Shown here: in pieces, positions 1 to 10,768 of the stretch | How positions within the stretch are numbered: the first letter of the stretch is position 1 | Layout of the letters: each line of letters begins with the position of its first letter | NCBI GenBank assembly: GCA_016169945.1 | Contig: JADLSH010000138.1 | Span: 1,973,501-2,037,500 of the forward strand | Direction of reading: 5' to 3' | DNA from: Trachythela sp. YZ-2020 | Lineage: Eukaryota > Cnidaria > Anthozoa > Malacalcyonacea > Clavulariidae | Length of the DNA: 64,000 nt | Notes under the pieces: model-generated | Seen by the model: the letters and a program-made list of their open reading frames with translations, nothing else | The model's database searches: none | Told to the model about the DNA's origin: nothing | Position numbers and translations under genes: made by a program

Positions 1-527
1 GGTTTGTATACTTCTACATGTTTGTTTATTTAAAAACTTTATAAACAAAAACTTCTATCACCCAGTACGAGGTTGATAGAAAAAAGTATTCATATTAATA
101 TAACCGATGTCAGTAAACTTGTATGAAAGTCACCACTAACCCAGGGTTAAGTTAACCGGCTTTTGAGCAACCGGCCCCAGGATAATGGAGATTAGAGAGA
201 GTATTAGTTATACTTTGATATATCTTGGGATCCTTCACTTTTGCGTGCTAATGTTGATGCGGGAGGTTTTAGCTTGATAAACTGGTCGGCGTAGTCGTTG
301 TTTACAATTAAAAACAACTCGGATATTTTGTAATTTAGAGCATGTCGACGCTATTTCGTCGCAATTCCACCCTTCAGCATTCAATAAATGCATTAGTTTG
401 GAGTTTCGGAATAGATATTCACAGTAAACAAAGCCTTCATGTAATTTATAAAGCCGAAAATGCAATATCGTTCGTAATTCTTGTTTTCTTGTATATTATA
501 TTTCTTTACGGCGTGCCTTCGTGAATG
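1..527. other. Non-coding edge region
   Basis: I see no exon, RNA gene or clear repeat boundary here. Short open frames on both strands look random, with no domain signature. Confidence 0.5.
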
Positions 528-2512
528 TTAATAATAATAATTTATTGATATCCATCTTTAGTATAAAATTACAATGGATTTACAGTTTATAAAGTTGATA
601 CGAGTTTATGTACATTGTGTTAAGTATAGTATATGTTATATACAGTGTATATATATACTGCCAAAATTGCCACAAGTTAAATTTGGCAGTTGAGTAAAAT
701 TTATTATGACAAATATAGTAAAAATGTTAAGAGCAAAAAGAGTATAAAATTTAGATTATAATAACGCATTTGTTCTTGGGATAAACGAGAGTTTGTGCCT
801 TTTAGTATGTGAGAAAAATTGTGGGAGAGTATTTACTGTTCTTAGATCATATTTTTTCGTCACGATATCTGGTATATATTTTCTGCATGGATGCGTTTCA
901 TCATCAATAATTTTCTTATATTCACGAATGGCGAGCATATTACGACGTTCTTCAAGAGACTGAAGTAGGTCGGACGGCAGGGCAAGTATTTTTTGACTTC
1001 TAGTTTGGATATTCTCCACCTCATCTATTAAGTATTGTGGTAATCCACTCCATATTGGGGACGCGTATTCCAATACCGGTCTGATTTTGGAGAGGTAACA
1101 GGTTAGACCTACTTCTGTCGGTAGATTAGCTCGACGACATTCCCGAAGGTGGAATAAACGTTTGCTTGCCTTTCTTGTAATTTCTTCGACATGTGTGTTC
1201 CATTTAAGGGTATTATTACACCAAAGGCCCAGCAGCTTAAACGATTTAACTCTTTCAATCACATCATTACCAATCGTAAGTAAAGGTGGTTCGGGAATAC
1301 CTTCTTTAAAACAGATCCACATATCTTTAGTCTTTTTGCGTTAAGTTCCATCTTATTTCTGAAGGCCCAGTCATTCATTAAATCAAGCACCATTTGCATG
1401 TTACTAGTAGAGCAATATGAGATTGCCTCATCCTGAGTGCAATCATCAGCGTATTTATGCGTATTAATCTGAAAATAGTTAGAATACAGTCTTCAAGGTC
1501 GTTAACATGAACATTAAACAGTGTTGGTGAGATAACAGAACCCTGGGGACTCCGGAGGACAAGGCCTAGAAGATGATAAGCTCTCACCAAGTTTTACTTG
1601 CTGGCTCCTTCCTTCTAAAAACTCCGCGTCCATAACCAAAAGACTTTGATACATTCAATTCCGCGAGTTTTCTTAGAAGCAGACCATGGTCGACCAAATC
1701 GAACGCTTTACGAAAATCGATAAATAAAGCGTGGATCCCCATTCTTCCATCACGTGAATTTTCAGTCTTATTGTACCAATTTTGGGTAATACTCGCTAAT
1801 GCAGATACTGTTGATCTACCATGTGTAAATGCATGTTGATTATCTTTGATCTTAAGGTCGCTTTTATTCAATTTGAGTTGTATGGTTTCTAGGATTTTTG
1901 CCATTTGCGATAGCTGAAATCTGCCGGAAGTCATTATCTATATCATTCGGGGGGTTCACTTTGGGCACAGGGGTGACTAAAGCATGTTTATATAAGGTCG
2001 GGTATTTAGACTGGGAGATGCTACAGCAGATGATGTTATGGATAACAGGAGCAAGCTCTTCGCTATAACGACTCAGTAACCATGCAGGAATATCGTCCGA
2101 ACCACTAGCTTTCCTAGGGTTTAGGTGCTTAAGAATTGCCTTGATTTGAGCGATCGAAGGTAGTGCGGGCGCGATGTTCTTGAGTAGGTGTTCGACTTCC
2201 CCTAGCTTCGGAATTTCATTTGGTATGGTAGTCTGCCAAGGCTTAGTGAAACTTTGTTGTAAGCGTTCAACTAGGTCATCTGTGGAGGCAGCTGAGAATT
2301 GACGATTACATTCGTTAACGGCAGCAAGTTCGTATATAGTTTTATGCCACTTTGCCGGGTTCATTTCACGTGTATTTTCCGCTTTCGATTGGTAGTACGT
2401 TTTCTTTGCACTGGATATAAGTGAAGAAACTTTGTCGCATAATACTTTATACCTTGATTTGTTTCCTGATGTAAAGGCTTTTTGTCTGGCTTTTATTTCA
2501 TGCTTAATACGC
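528..2512 (-). mobile_element. 5'-truncated, frameshifted non-LTR retrotransposon (LINE) remnant
   Basis: Minus-strand reverse transcriptase broken over at least four frames. In coding order: the linker before the RT and the RT fingers (about 2510-1870; motif NPRKASGSDDIPAWLL), the palm (1934-1590; motif IDFRKAFDLVDH), the conserved SPQGSVISPTLFNVHVND segment (about 1560-1500), the YADD catalytic box at 1442-1453, and the thumb and C-terminal region (1322-756; motifs LLGLWCNNTLKWNTHVEEI and LEYASPIWS). The endonuclease and ORF1 are absent, so the copy is 5'-truncated near 2512. The 3' end runs into an (ATT)n tract at 528-545. A 24-bp direct repeat (2514-2537 and 2543-2566) sits at the 5' junction. 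The RT is of the CR1/jockey-like superfamily; the exact clade cannot be fixed by eye. The copy is inactive. Confidence 0.92.
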
Positions 2513-2959
2513 GGTTGACAGACAGAACGATCTATTGTGAATGTTGACAGACAGAACGATCTATTGTTTTGAAATCTGATCTAACTCCACGCTTGAAATG
2601 TAATTCAAAACCATACGATATGCTTAGGAAGCATGTCATAATATGAACATTTAAAAACAGTTTCTTTCGGAATGATATCATACAGACATTTTTTTTCAAA
2701 ATTGTAACACAGAAAGTAGCAATTTTCGAAGGGCAACAAACACGCTCCTCAACCACCCTTCCTCAGTACAATTCGAATTTAGCAGCCGGAATCTCGGAGC
2801 CATGTGACCAGCTCCAGACACGGTATCTGCTCCCTTAGAGGAGCTCATTTCCAAATTGAAACCTTGCCTGAACTAACAAAGCAGTTCTGTTCCTCTTCTA
2901 TGTCCTATGTCCACCGTGTGTACCCACATTCGTCCCCCTAATCTTGGTTTTTATAATAA

Positions 2960-3322
2960 TACGTACATACACACATGTATTATTCAGCTCACTCCCTGTT
3001 GGAGCTTTTCAGTGACCGATTACATCAATTATCTGGCTTGCCTACACTATGTACGTAGCCTACATTATCTATTTTTACAACAATTGTAATATTACTTTCC
3101 TAATCTGTATATCCTAACCCACCCAGTCAACTTTCCCTGTGGGAGGAAACCGGAGTTCCCGGAGAAAACCCACGACTATCGGCAGAGCGTCGACTTACTC
3201 TTTTCACATGAGTGTGATGAGCATAGTCCTCAGCGAAAATCGCACTCAAGACTCAGATGTTAAAGGCGCTTGTCCTTACGACTGCGCCACCGACGCCCCA
3301 TATGTATTTCAATATCATTAAT
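2960..3322 (+). repeat. Short interspersed repeat (SINE-like), copy 1
   Basis: The segment contains GTGACCGATTACATCA, GTGGGAGGAAACCGGAG and GGAGAAAACCCACGAC. A second, split copy lies on the opposite strand at 28060-28765. Homology covers the whole length, so this is a dispersed repeat and not a gene. Its end (TGCGCCACCGACGCCCC) resembles the end of a related unit at 28187-28612. The class is not established; a SINE or other non-autonomous element is the most likely reading. Confidence 0.6.
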
Positions 3323-3591
3323 ATCATGTAATTAGTTGTCGTAATATGTTCATATAGCTTTGTAATTTTATATCATTCACTCTGAAGATGTCTGAAGCAG
3401 AAGACCAACCGTTTGTTCTTTATTGAATTTTTTAATAATTTTATTTTATGTTGGCTCTATTCGAACATTATGCTGGGCATTAATTTTATCATAAAATACC
3501 TAGGTTGGGAAATTTTCCGGTTCTTCATAAGCTTTTCTCTTGGTACCCCGGTATTAGTCTCTCACTAAAAGCTAACCCGCTTGGGATTAAC

Positions 3592-3593
3592 GT

Positions 3594-3662
<69 letters not shown>

Positions 3663-3791
3663 GACTGACTGACTGACTGACTGACTGACTGACTGACTGA
3701 CTGACTGACTGACTGACTGACTGACTGACTGACTGACTGACTGACTGACTGACTGACTAACTAACTGACTGACTGACTGACTGACTGACTG

Positions 3792-3826
<35 letters not shown>

Positions 3827-3863
3827 GACTAACTAACTAACTAACTAACTGACTAACTAACTA
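3592..3863. repeat. Compound tetranucleotide microsatellite (CTAA)n/(CTGA)n
   Basis: About 270 bp of uninterrupted 4-bp units. Blocks of CTAA give way to a long CTGA block and then to alternating CTAA and CTGA blocks. All the variation is at the third base of the unit and is clustered in runs, as expected if variants spread by slippage. Confidence 0.97.
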
Positions 3864-5204
3864 CTCTGGCAGACTTGTTTATCCCCGAGCCGGCGCGAAG
3901 CGCCGTGCGAGGGTACTAATTCCGCGCGGATATTTACACCCGGAAAAAAAGGAAAGCAATGTGAAATCCAAAGTTCATCAAGTTTTGCGGGCTCATGGGT
4001 GTGATGGGTGGTCATCTCACTAATCTTTGTTAGGAGTGGAATGAGCGAATTTTAAAAAACATGAGTAAGTCATATCAGTAAGTCTGAATTATAACTTATA
4101 AATAGCTTTTTGGGACTTCAGGAAAAGCTGCGGAACAAATATATCGTTTATACTTTATAAAAAAGGATAAATAGAGATAGACGGTCGAAAAAATATGGCA
4201 GGTTTCTTATATTAAATTGTTGATATAGCCGTAAGAATGTTGTTTTATTTACATAGATTTTCATTTTTTTACAATTGAAATATCCTATATTTTATGCTAT
4301 CAAAAAGTTCCAACTTAAAAGGAAAGCGAAATCGTTTCACACGAGAGAATTTGTATATTTTCAACTGATCTCATTTCAAAAACTAATTTATAAGTAAAAG
4401 GCAGTTTAGTTTTATAAACTTTTGGCAACCTTTTAGTAAACGGAAGGTTGCATTTAAACATTAATTTGAAGCTTATAGAATGCATAAGAACATACCTACA
4501 CCATATATCTCAGATTTGTATGGCTAAAACAACTAATATTTTAATTATTTTTGTAGTTTTTGTAACCTGTTGTTTTGTACTTCAGAAAGAAGTTTATTTT
4601 ATCGTGTTGCCATGGCTACTGTACTTCCTCTTCTCGAAACAAAATTTCCATTTTCAATTCTTTCAAAATAAATTTCTCAAAATAATATTGTTTCCTTCCA
4701 CTCTTCTTTCCAAACTATTAGAGCAATGATCAAAATTTTAATGGCACATTTAAAATGAAGGAAAACACAGTGACTACGTCAAGTAAAACATTTCATGTGG
4801 CGATAGCCTTTGATTGCGTCGTGAAAAGGGGTGTGAGCCAATTCTGTTTTCTAAGCCAAAAATTTGCTTTGAACGCTGATATCCGACTCGCCTACAACCT
4901 TTGCATTGCCGATTTTGTGATGAACATGAATTAGCAATACTAATGTTTTGGAATGTAGTATCTGGCAATGTTCAGCTGTGGCGAGGGGTTACTGCAAGCA
5001 TGTATTTCTAGTAGGGTTGTAAAACCTGTTAAAGCTGTCCGTCAACATATGAGTGGTAAACATATTGAACTAAACTAAGTGGCCTTCTGTTAGAAACTGT
5101 TTTGAGAATTCGAGCATGTTGAATAGTTGTTCAGTGTAGAAATAGAACATTAATAATTCTGAAAGATAATAGCAAAATTTTCCATAACAATATTTAGGCA
5201 CTTA
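3864..5204. other. Non-coding stretch
   Basis: No coding exon recognised. The start (3885-3915) has a small GC-rich palindrome around CGGCGCGAAGCGCCG. The open frame at 4448-4729 is AT-rich and hydrophobic only because of T-rich codons, and I do not regard it as a gene. Confidence 0.5.
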
Positions 5205-5340
5205 ACCGAATATAGACGTGCAGTCACGTCACTATAGTAACTCAGCAGGCTTAGGTCGCCACCTGTTGAGTGTAGCGAAGTTACTTACGTATAGAGCAGT
5301 TAGACTGGTTAAAATCTCTCGTTTCCGAAATGTGTTGCCT
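5205..5340 (+). repeat. Diverged upstream duplicate of the lectin-gene promoter/5'UTR
   Basis: Aligns by eye with 5500-5645: shared ATAGTAACTCA, a CTGTTCAG/CTGTTGAG-like block, TATA-G-GCA/AACTG-like spacing and a TTTCCGAA sequence just before an ATG in both. The downstream coding part is not conserved. It looks like an old tandem duplication of the region upstream of exon 1, leaving either a decayed or an alternative first exon. Confidence 0.45.
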
Positions 5341-5499
5341 AAAATACCAAACATTTTTTCAAAGTCAAAATTTTTTCCCAACAATTAGTTGATCATCGCA
5401 GGTCAAGATATTCAAAAAATTATGTCTGACTTAAAAGCATGCATTCATAATTTGCTAGAAATAAGTAAACACAATATTTATTTGTCTTCATGTTTCATA

Positions 5500-5642
5500 A
5501 CAGATCGCAGACGTCCAATGGCATCACTAGATTATAGTAACTCAACAGCCATGTGTCGTCAATCATCTGTTCAGTTTAGAGAAGACGCTCACATATATAG
5601 GAACTGCTAAATTGATTTTATCTTTCTTGTTTCCGAAGCAAA
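5500..5642 (+). promoter_or_regulatory. Putative core promoter and short 5'UTR of the PAN/EGF/FTP gene
   Basis: A TATA-like box (TATATAG, 5594-5600) lies 43 bp before the first ATG (5643). That would put the start site near 5625 and leave a very short leader. The region is an imperfect duplicate of 5205-5340, with the TATA-like element retained in both. No transcript evidence is available; the call rests on position and the box alone. Confidence 0.4.
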
Positions 5643-5781
5643 ATGAAAAGCCGTCTCGGAAAAGCCTTCATTTCACCCAAATTTCTGTTCATGTTCTTGC
5701 TGCCTCTTCCTGTCATCTTACAAGAAGACTCCTGCCCTTCAGCAACTATTGTTGCCATGCATTTTCGTGTGCTGCATAAAG
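5643..5781 (+). CDS. Exon 1: signal peptide of the PAN/EGF/FTP protein
   Basis: Starts at ATG 5643 and ends at a strong donor (G|GTAAGT) in phase 1. The 46 codons give a basic N-terminus (MKSRLGK), a hydrophobic core (FLFMFLLPLPVIL) and a polar stretch (QEDSCPS) where cleavage is likely, followed by about 18 mature residues. The phase-1 end joins exactly to the 2-nt lead-in of the exon at 28989, making an Asp codon. An alternative is that this exon belongs to another gene whose later exons I missed inside the 23-kb intron. Confidence 0.65.
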
Positions 5782-5959
5782 GTAAGTTTTAATGTAACTC
5801 ATATGTTAGTTACCGTTCTATTTTTCTCTCATTATTATTGGCCCTTTGCTTTTCTTTCCATATCATTGGATCAGCGCTGTTGCATGAGAAAATAGTGTAA
5901 GACAAAATAGGAAGTTGCACGATTCTAATGGTGTTAGACCTGAAGGAAATTAAATTTAG

Positions 5960-6110
5960 ATTATGCTACTCTGATCTGCTCTACACTGGGCAAGCTGAAA
6001 AATTGCATGACCGCGTTTAGAATCGAATTCGCGACCTTTGACCAACTACCAACTGAGCTACGACGTAACTCGATTCTAGTATACTTACCGTATACTTTGA
6101 TATCGTTAGA
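5960..6110 (-). mobile_element. tRNA-derived SINE, copy 1
   Basis: On the minus strand there is a tRNA-like head with an A-box (TAGCTCAGTTGGTAG) and a B-box-like GAATTCGATTC, followed by a shared non-tRNA body (TCATGCAATTTTTCAGCTTG). The same body follows the tRNA head at 6660-6840. The acceptor stem does not close, so it is not a functional tRNA. Confidence 0.75.
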
Positions 6111-6659
6111 CCGATAAAAATTCATTTTAATTTTAAAATATATTAAGAATTTTTTTTTCGTTCAATTTTTTTTTCAAAAGCTTTTTAAAATTAAATTGAA
6201 TTACATTTTGAAATGACATTTAATTTTTTTAATACAAAATCGTCCAATACAAAAAAAATAAATTATATCTTTTATTACTATTGAATCTCTACTGCTAATA
6301 TGTTGTTAGGCTCAACACTCTGACAAAAAAAATATGTTGCTGCAAAACATTGTTGCCATGGTTACCGAGATAAAGCAGCCCCTGTGGTGAAATTTATGCA
6401 ATTTTATAAACACAATAACTAAATAAGCATTAATGATAAAATTCTGGAATAACTTTTATTTACTAGCAAATAACATTGTCTAGGGACTGAACTAAAACAA
6501 TCAACATTGAAGCATTATCACCAGTTTTACAGGTCAAAAAGTGGAAAGGCATGGAAAACTGTCGCCACTTCAAGCCTATTGAACATAACTCAATTATTTT
6601 AGTTCACGACATAGAGCTTGATATGATGAGTCTTTTCTTGTTTATTTTTTGTAAAATGG
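6111..6659. other. AT-rich spacer between the two SINE copies
   Basis: T-runs and A-runs without coding potential. I see no gene or repeat boundary. Confidence 0.5.
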
Positions 6660-6840
6660 GAAAATATTCAACGACAGCGATCGGCCACCATACTGCTCCG
6701 CGCAGAGCAAGCTGAAAAATTGCGTGACAGCGTTTAGAATCGAATCCGCGACCTTTACCTTTGGTTTGCTTGTCCAATGATTACTACCAACTGAGCTACG
6801 GGGCAACTTGATTCGAGTAGATGATATTTCGGAACTCAGG
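6660..6840 (-). mobile_element. tRNA-derived SINE, copy 2
   Basis: Same family and orientation as the copy at 5960-6110: A-box TAGCTCAGTTGGTAG, B-box-like GGATTCGATTC, then CACGCAATTTTTCAGCTTG. This copy has a longer stretch between the boxes than the first. Confidence 0.75.
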
Positions 6841-7526
6841 GTAGCATGATCCAAAATTAATATATTCGCCACCACAGATCACCCAAACTCTTTGTTTCTG
6901 TTTGTTTTATTATTTTGCTTAAAATTTTTATTTAATCATATATACGTAGGATTACTTAGCTTTCTTTGTGCATTCTATGTGTTTCTGGGTGGTATTTGTG
7001 TGATATAAAAACTTCTTGAATTGCCAACAAATGGATGCCGTTTTATACTAATAGTCATTGTCCATAGACTTTTAGTATATACTGAAAATAATTTAAACAA
7101 AATAAAAGAATGAATAAAAGTCACATTGTTTTATAATATTGTAGGACTTACTTGTTTATTATATCATCTACTTTACTCCCATCAATTTTCAGGCCATTTC
7201 GTTGAACCCGTCCTATATTGTATGTCATTTACCACTTAGGATGAGAAGGTGGGAAAATATATCGCCTGGCGAAGCTGCGTAAGGGCTAACTCTCGACAAA
7301 ACATGCCGATAAAATCTTGTCAAACACTTCCATCGTCTTCAAACTTTGTGGGCATGGGTATTTGTGTCTATTCTATCTTTCCAACTTGTAAAATCCTTTC
7401 TTTCCTTCATCCATAAAGAAATAAACCGATTTGACATCAACCGTGAGATATTTGAATTTTTTGGAAATTTGTAAGCGCGCCTTTCGTTAAAATATCTCTC
7501 TGCAATCTTCATGATCATAAATATAT
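6841..7526. other. Non-coding intronic stretch
   Basis: No recognised exon, RNA or repeat. AT-rich. Confidence 0.45.
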
Positions 7527-8110
7527 GTTATTTACCGGTTGCGAGGTCCGGATGAGAAAAACTGTGCCCGAGGTCTTGAAAACAGTCCAAGCCCGGAGGG
7601 CGAGGGACGTTTTCAAGACCGAGGGCACAGTTTTTCTCATCCTAACCGACGCTGCCGGTAAATAACGTGTTTATTTTTTATCATATGTAAAATTTAAGAA
7701 TTTATTAAAATTGATAATTCCAGTGTAGCGAATAATTTGAGATCTAGGGAAAATTTGAGATCTAGGGAAAACAGTTTTTTCTTCTATGATATCTGTTTAA
7801 ATTGTATTTTTTTAAACTTTAATGGGCCAAATACTGAAATACATGAGCATCGTGCTTAGTATGAAGCATTTAGATTTGATGCAATTCATTTTTTTACTCT
7901 AACTATCGTTGGGCTAGCTTTTTAAACTTTTTGGATAGATTTTTCAATCTAAAAATTGTTTCACTCCTGTGTTTTGTCGCGTAATCCAGAGCGGGCCGGA
8001 TGAGTTTCAGAGCGGGCCGGATGCAAAAATCCGGACCGCTCTGAAACGCTCGCTAGCCAATCAGAGTGCTTTATTTTCATAGATAAAAAATAAAGAAAGT
8101 TAAGTCGTAT
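7527..8110 (+). mobile_element. Hairpin-bearing non-autonomous element
   Basis: Two palindromes flank a unique body. The first (about 7530-7672) pairs TATTTACCGG...GGATGAGAAAAACTGTGCC with its near-perfect complement. The second (about 8004-8052) pairs TTTCAGAGCGGGCCGGAT with ATCCGGACCGCTCTGAAA around a six-base loop. The body and right side (about 7845-8085) are homologous to the reverse complement of 40355-40570, so the unit is dispersed. A related hairpin lies at 48988-49086. No ORF. The transposon class is unknown. Confidence 0.6.
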
Positions 8111-10559
8111 GTTTACGTATGCAAAATATTAAAATAAACACGCACAAAGAGCTTGTGCCACCTGTAACGCCACAACATTAGATTGATTAACGAAAGATGT
8201 ATACGGATGTCCAAAGAAGTAGACTAAGTTTCGAGATATCATCTATGCTACAGCCGACTTGACCTCAAAGTTCAGTTGGAAGAGGATTGGGGTGTGACAC
8301 ATCAAATGTGCTATTTACAAATCTCTCGTAAAACTTTCTTTCGATTAATGTGGCATTCTATTTTGTAACATGTCCTGCATAAATTATTTATGATTTTAAA
8401 GAGAACAGAACGATGCTGTTAGAATTATCGTTACGAAAGAAGGGTATTTTGATATCATATCAGCTGCGAAACTTAATGCAATAGTTGAACAAAGTAGACT
8501 CAGGACCGAAAGTTTAATTAGATGGTTGTCCTTTCGAATACACTAGCTAGAGTCGAGTCTCTAAACCTTCGGTCGTGAATGGCATTTGTTCGGGGATTAT
8601 ATTAATTTAGCTTACCAGAGTAGCGAGCAAAAACATATCTGAAAATAGAAATAGTGCATATTCTCCACTTCATATAGTCTATATTGACAGAAATATTTTT
8701 CGTAATAGTTAGAATTTAAGTCAAATTTTAACAGACATTAAGGGGAGATATTTTAGAAACTCGCGCAATTTTTGTTAAAAACGCTTAAAACTCAGTAACC
8801 AGGCTTTTGGTCTTACATCACTAAGATGGTTCATGGAATAAGTGCTTGCTTCCGAATTTATGCTTGTAAAAGATTACAATATTTATGTGAATAAAATATA
8901 AAGCAGTCAACAAGAAAGGGCATTATAGAAGAGAGACACTGGATTTATTTTGTGTTGTTTTTAATCGGCTGTCCAAAAGAATGGCGATCACGCATTTATG
9001 CGTAATTGCATTTTTCTTCGTATGTGTCATAGTGGTGTTCCTTGTGGGCAAATATTGAAATATGTGGGTAATGATAAGGCTCTAAAAGTGCTGCCAATGT
9101 ATGGCATTTTTGTTTATGTAGGATATCATGAAAGAGGTGAATAAAAAATGTGGGAAATTTCGTTTAACTCTTAGTGGTTAACTTCTTCTTTACTATAGAG
9201 AAAGGCCACCTTAAAACAATATGGGTGCAGCATGTACTCCCATGCCACCCTTCTCGCTGGGTCCAATGCTACTTTTCATAGACTGCCAACAAAGTGAACA
9301 AAGCTTACAAATATTTGTTTGTTTATTTAAATTGATACAAGTGATAGTTTTTATTAACAGAATCAAATACGGGCTACTCGTGCATCCATAGTTCATCATT
9401 TAGTTATACTGTAGTTACTCTTTATTGTCAACTCTTAACAACTGTAATGCCAACTCACATTTATTATAGCAAATAGCATTATTACTGAAACGGCGTTTTT
9501 CAATAAACTAAGATAATCTTTTAAGTGCTACCAATGTGGGTTTTTATCGCGCTTGACAAAAAATGCATACCAAAGCGCCAGTTAAAAGCGTAACAAAGTC
9601 TCATAAAGTCCCTGTTGAAAATTTCGAAAGACTGGTGACTAATTTGACTTCGCAAATTTGACTTCGCAAATTGCGTAATTTGTTTTGGCATATGTACATT
9701 TGTGCATGTTGTTCACGGTTAGGCGAAACCTAATAGGATTAAAATGGTGGTTTACAAGGATAATTTTGATACCAAGGTTGGTATGGTTACACTGTCTGCT
9801 TTGTTTGTGAAGGAATCTTATTTCGAGGCGTTCGCGCGAATGGCACCCTTTTGCCAAATCTGGTAAAAGTTTGCAATTTTCGCCTTGGTAAAACTATTTC
9901 TATTGTTGTTCTGATTGCTATTTTGTGAAGTTATATTGTCAACTTTTGTGAAGTTATAAACAAGTTATAAATAGAGCCTATTCTATATGAGATTTGAGAG
10001 TGCATTGTATTTATATACTTCAGTAATATGGCCATGCACAGAGATACAGTATAATGAACATCGTCAATAATATTTGTGTATGAGAACAAACTTTATTGAA
10101 AAATATGACATGATATGTTGCATGTAACCAGATCAATTAGTGAGAGAGCGTGGAGATTATTTAGAAAAAACATTACTAGGCAGGTGGACGCAGAACAGAT
10201 TTACCATTACAAAACAATAGAGTGTATAATTTCTGGTAGTTATTAACCCATAAAGCCGCAGTGTGCTCTGAAGCGCCCACTTTCTCATTTACATTCAAGC
10301 TGCAATGCACCGCACTTTGTTATCATACACTCTACATTATTAAAAATATTCCAGACGAGTAAAAACTTGTGAAGGGATGTGATTTTGAACACTAACTCAA
10401 TGATATATCTAATATTTCTGATTAATTTGTTAAGCTGGAATGCGCTTTACTTCGCTATTTTACTAATGTGTTAAGTTATAGAGTAGGCCAATCCAACATA
10501 CTTGAACATTATATTCTAACTAAAATACTGGGTTTGGTGGATAATCCAAGTGAGTAGAT
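8111..10559. other. Non-coding intronic stretch
   Basis: About 2.4 kb without a convincing exon, RNA gene or element boundary. The frames at 9211-9399 and 9639-9857 have no domain features. Confidence 0.5.
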
Positions 10560-10768
10560 ATATACACAATTTTAAGACCTAACCAGGAACGGTTGCGAAA
10601 AATGCAACACTAGGTCCTCTGGCAGGAATTGAACCCACGGCCCTGCGATTCCGGTGCAGCGCTCTAACCAACTGAGCTACAGAGGCCGATTGCTGAGCTG
10701 TAACCGTAAGTTCTGTATATATAGGTTATCGGGTGTGCGAGTTGTGATAAGGTAAATTGAAAGATTTT
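10560..10768 (-). mobile_element. tRNA-derived SINE of a second family
   Basis: On the minus strand 10688-10612 forms a tRNA-like cloverleaf: acceptor GCCTCT/AGAGGAC with a mismatch, D-arm TAGCTCAGTTGGTTAGAGC, anticodon arm with loop CCGGAAT, and T-arm GTGGGTTCAATTCC. Base 33 is C instead of T and the acceptor has a mismatch, so a working tRNA is unlikely. The tail AACACTAGGTCCTCTGGCAG (plus strand) recurs at about 11785-11830 inside the next LINE, which marks it as a mobile SINE. Confidence 0.75.

Noticed and set aside
4448..4729. 93-codon hydrophobic ORF
   Set aside because: T-rich codons in AT-rich sequence give hydrophobic residues by default. No domain, no splice signals, no promoter.
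10612..10688. Possible functional tRNA gene on the minus strand
   Set aside because: Cloverleaf forms, but the acceptor stem has a mismatch, position 33 is C, and the flank is shared with another locus (11785), so it is a tRNA-derived SINE.
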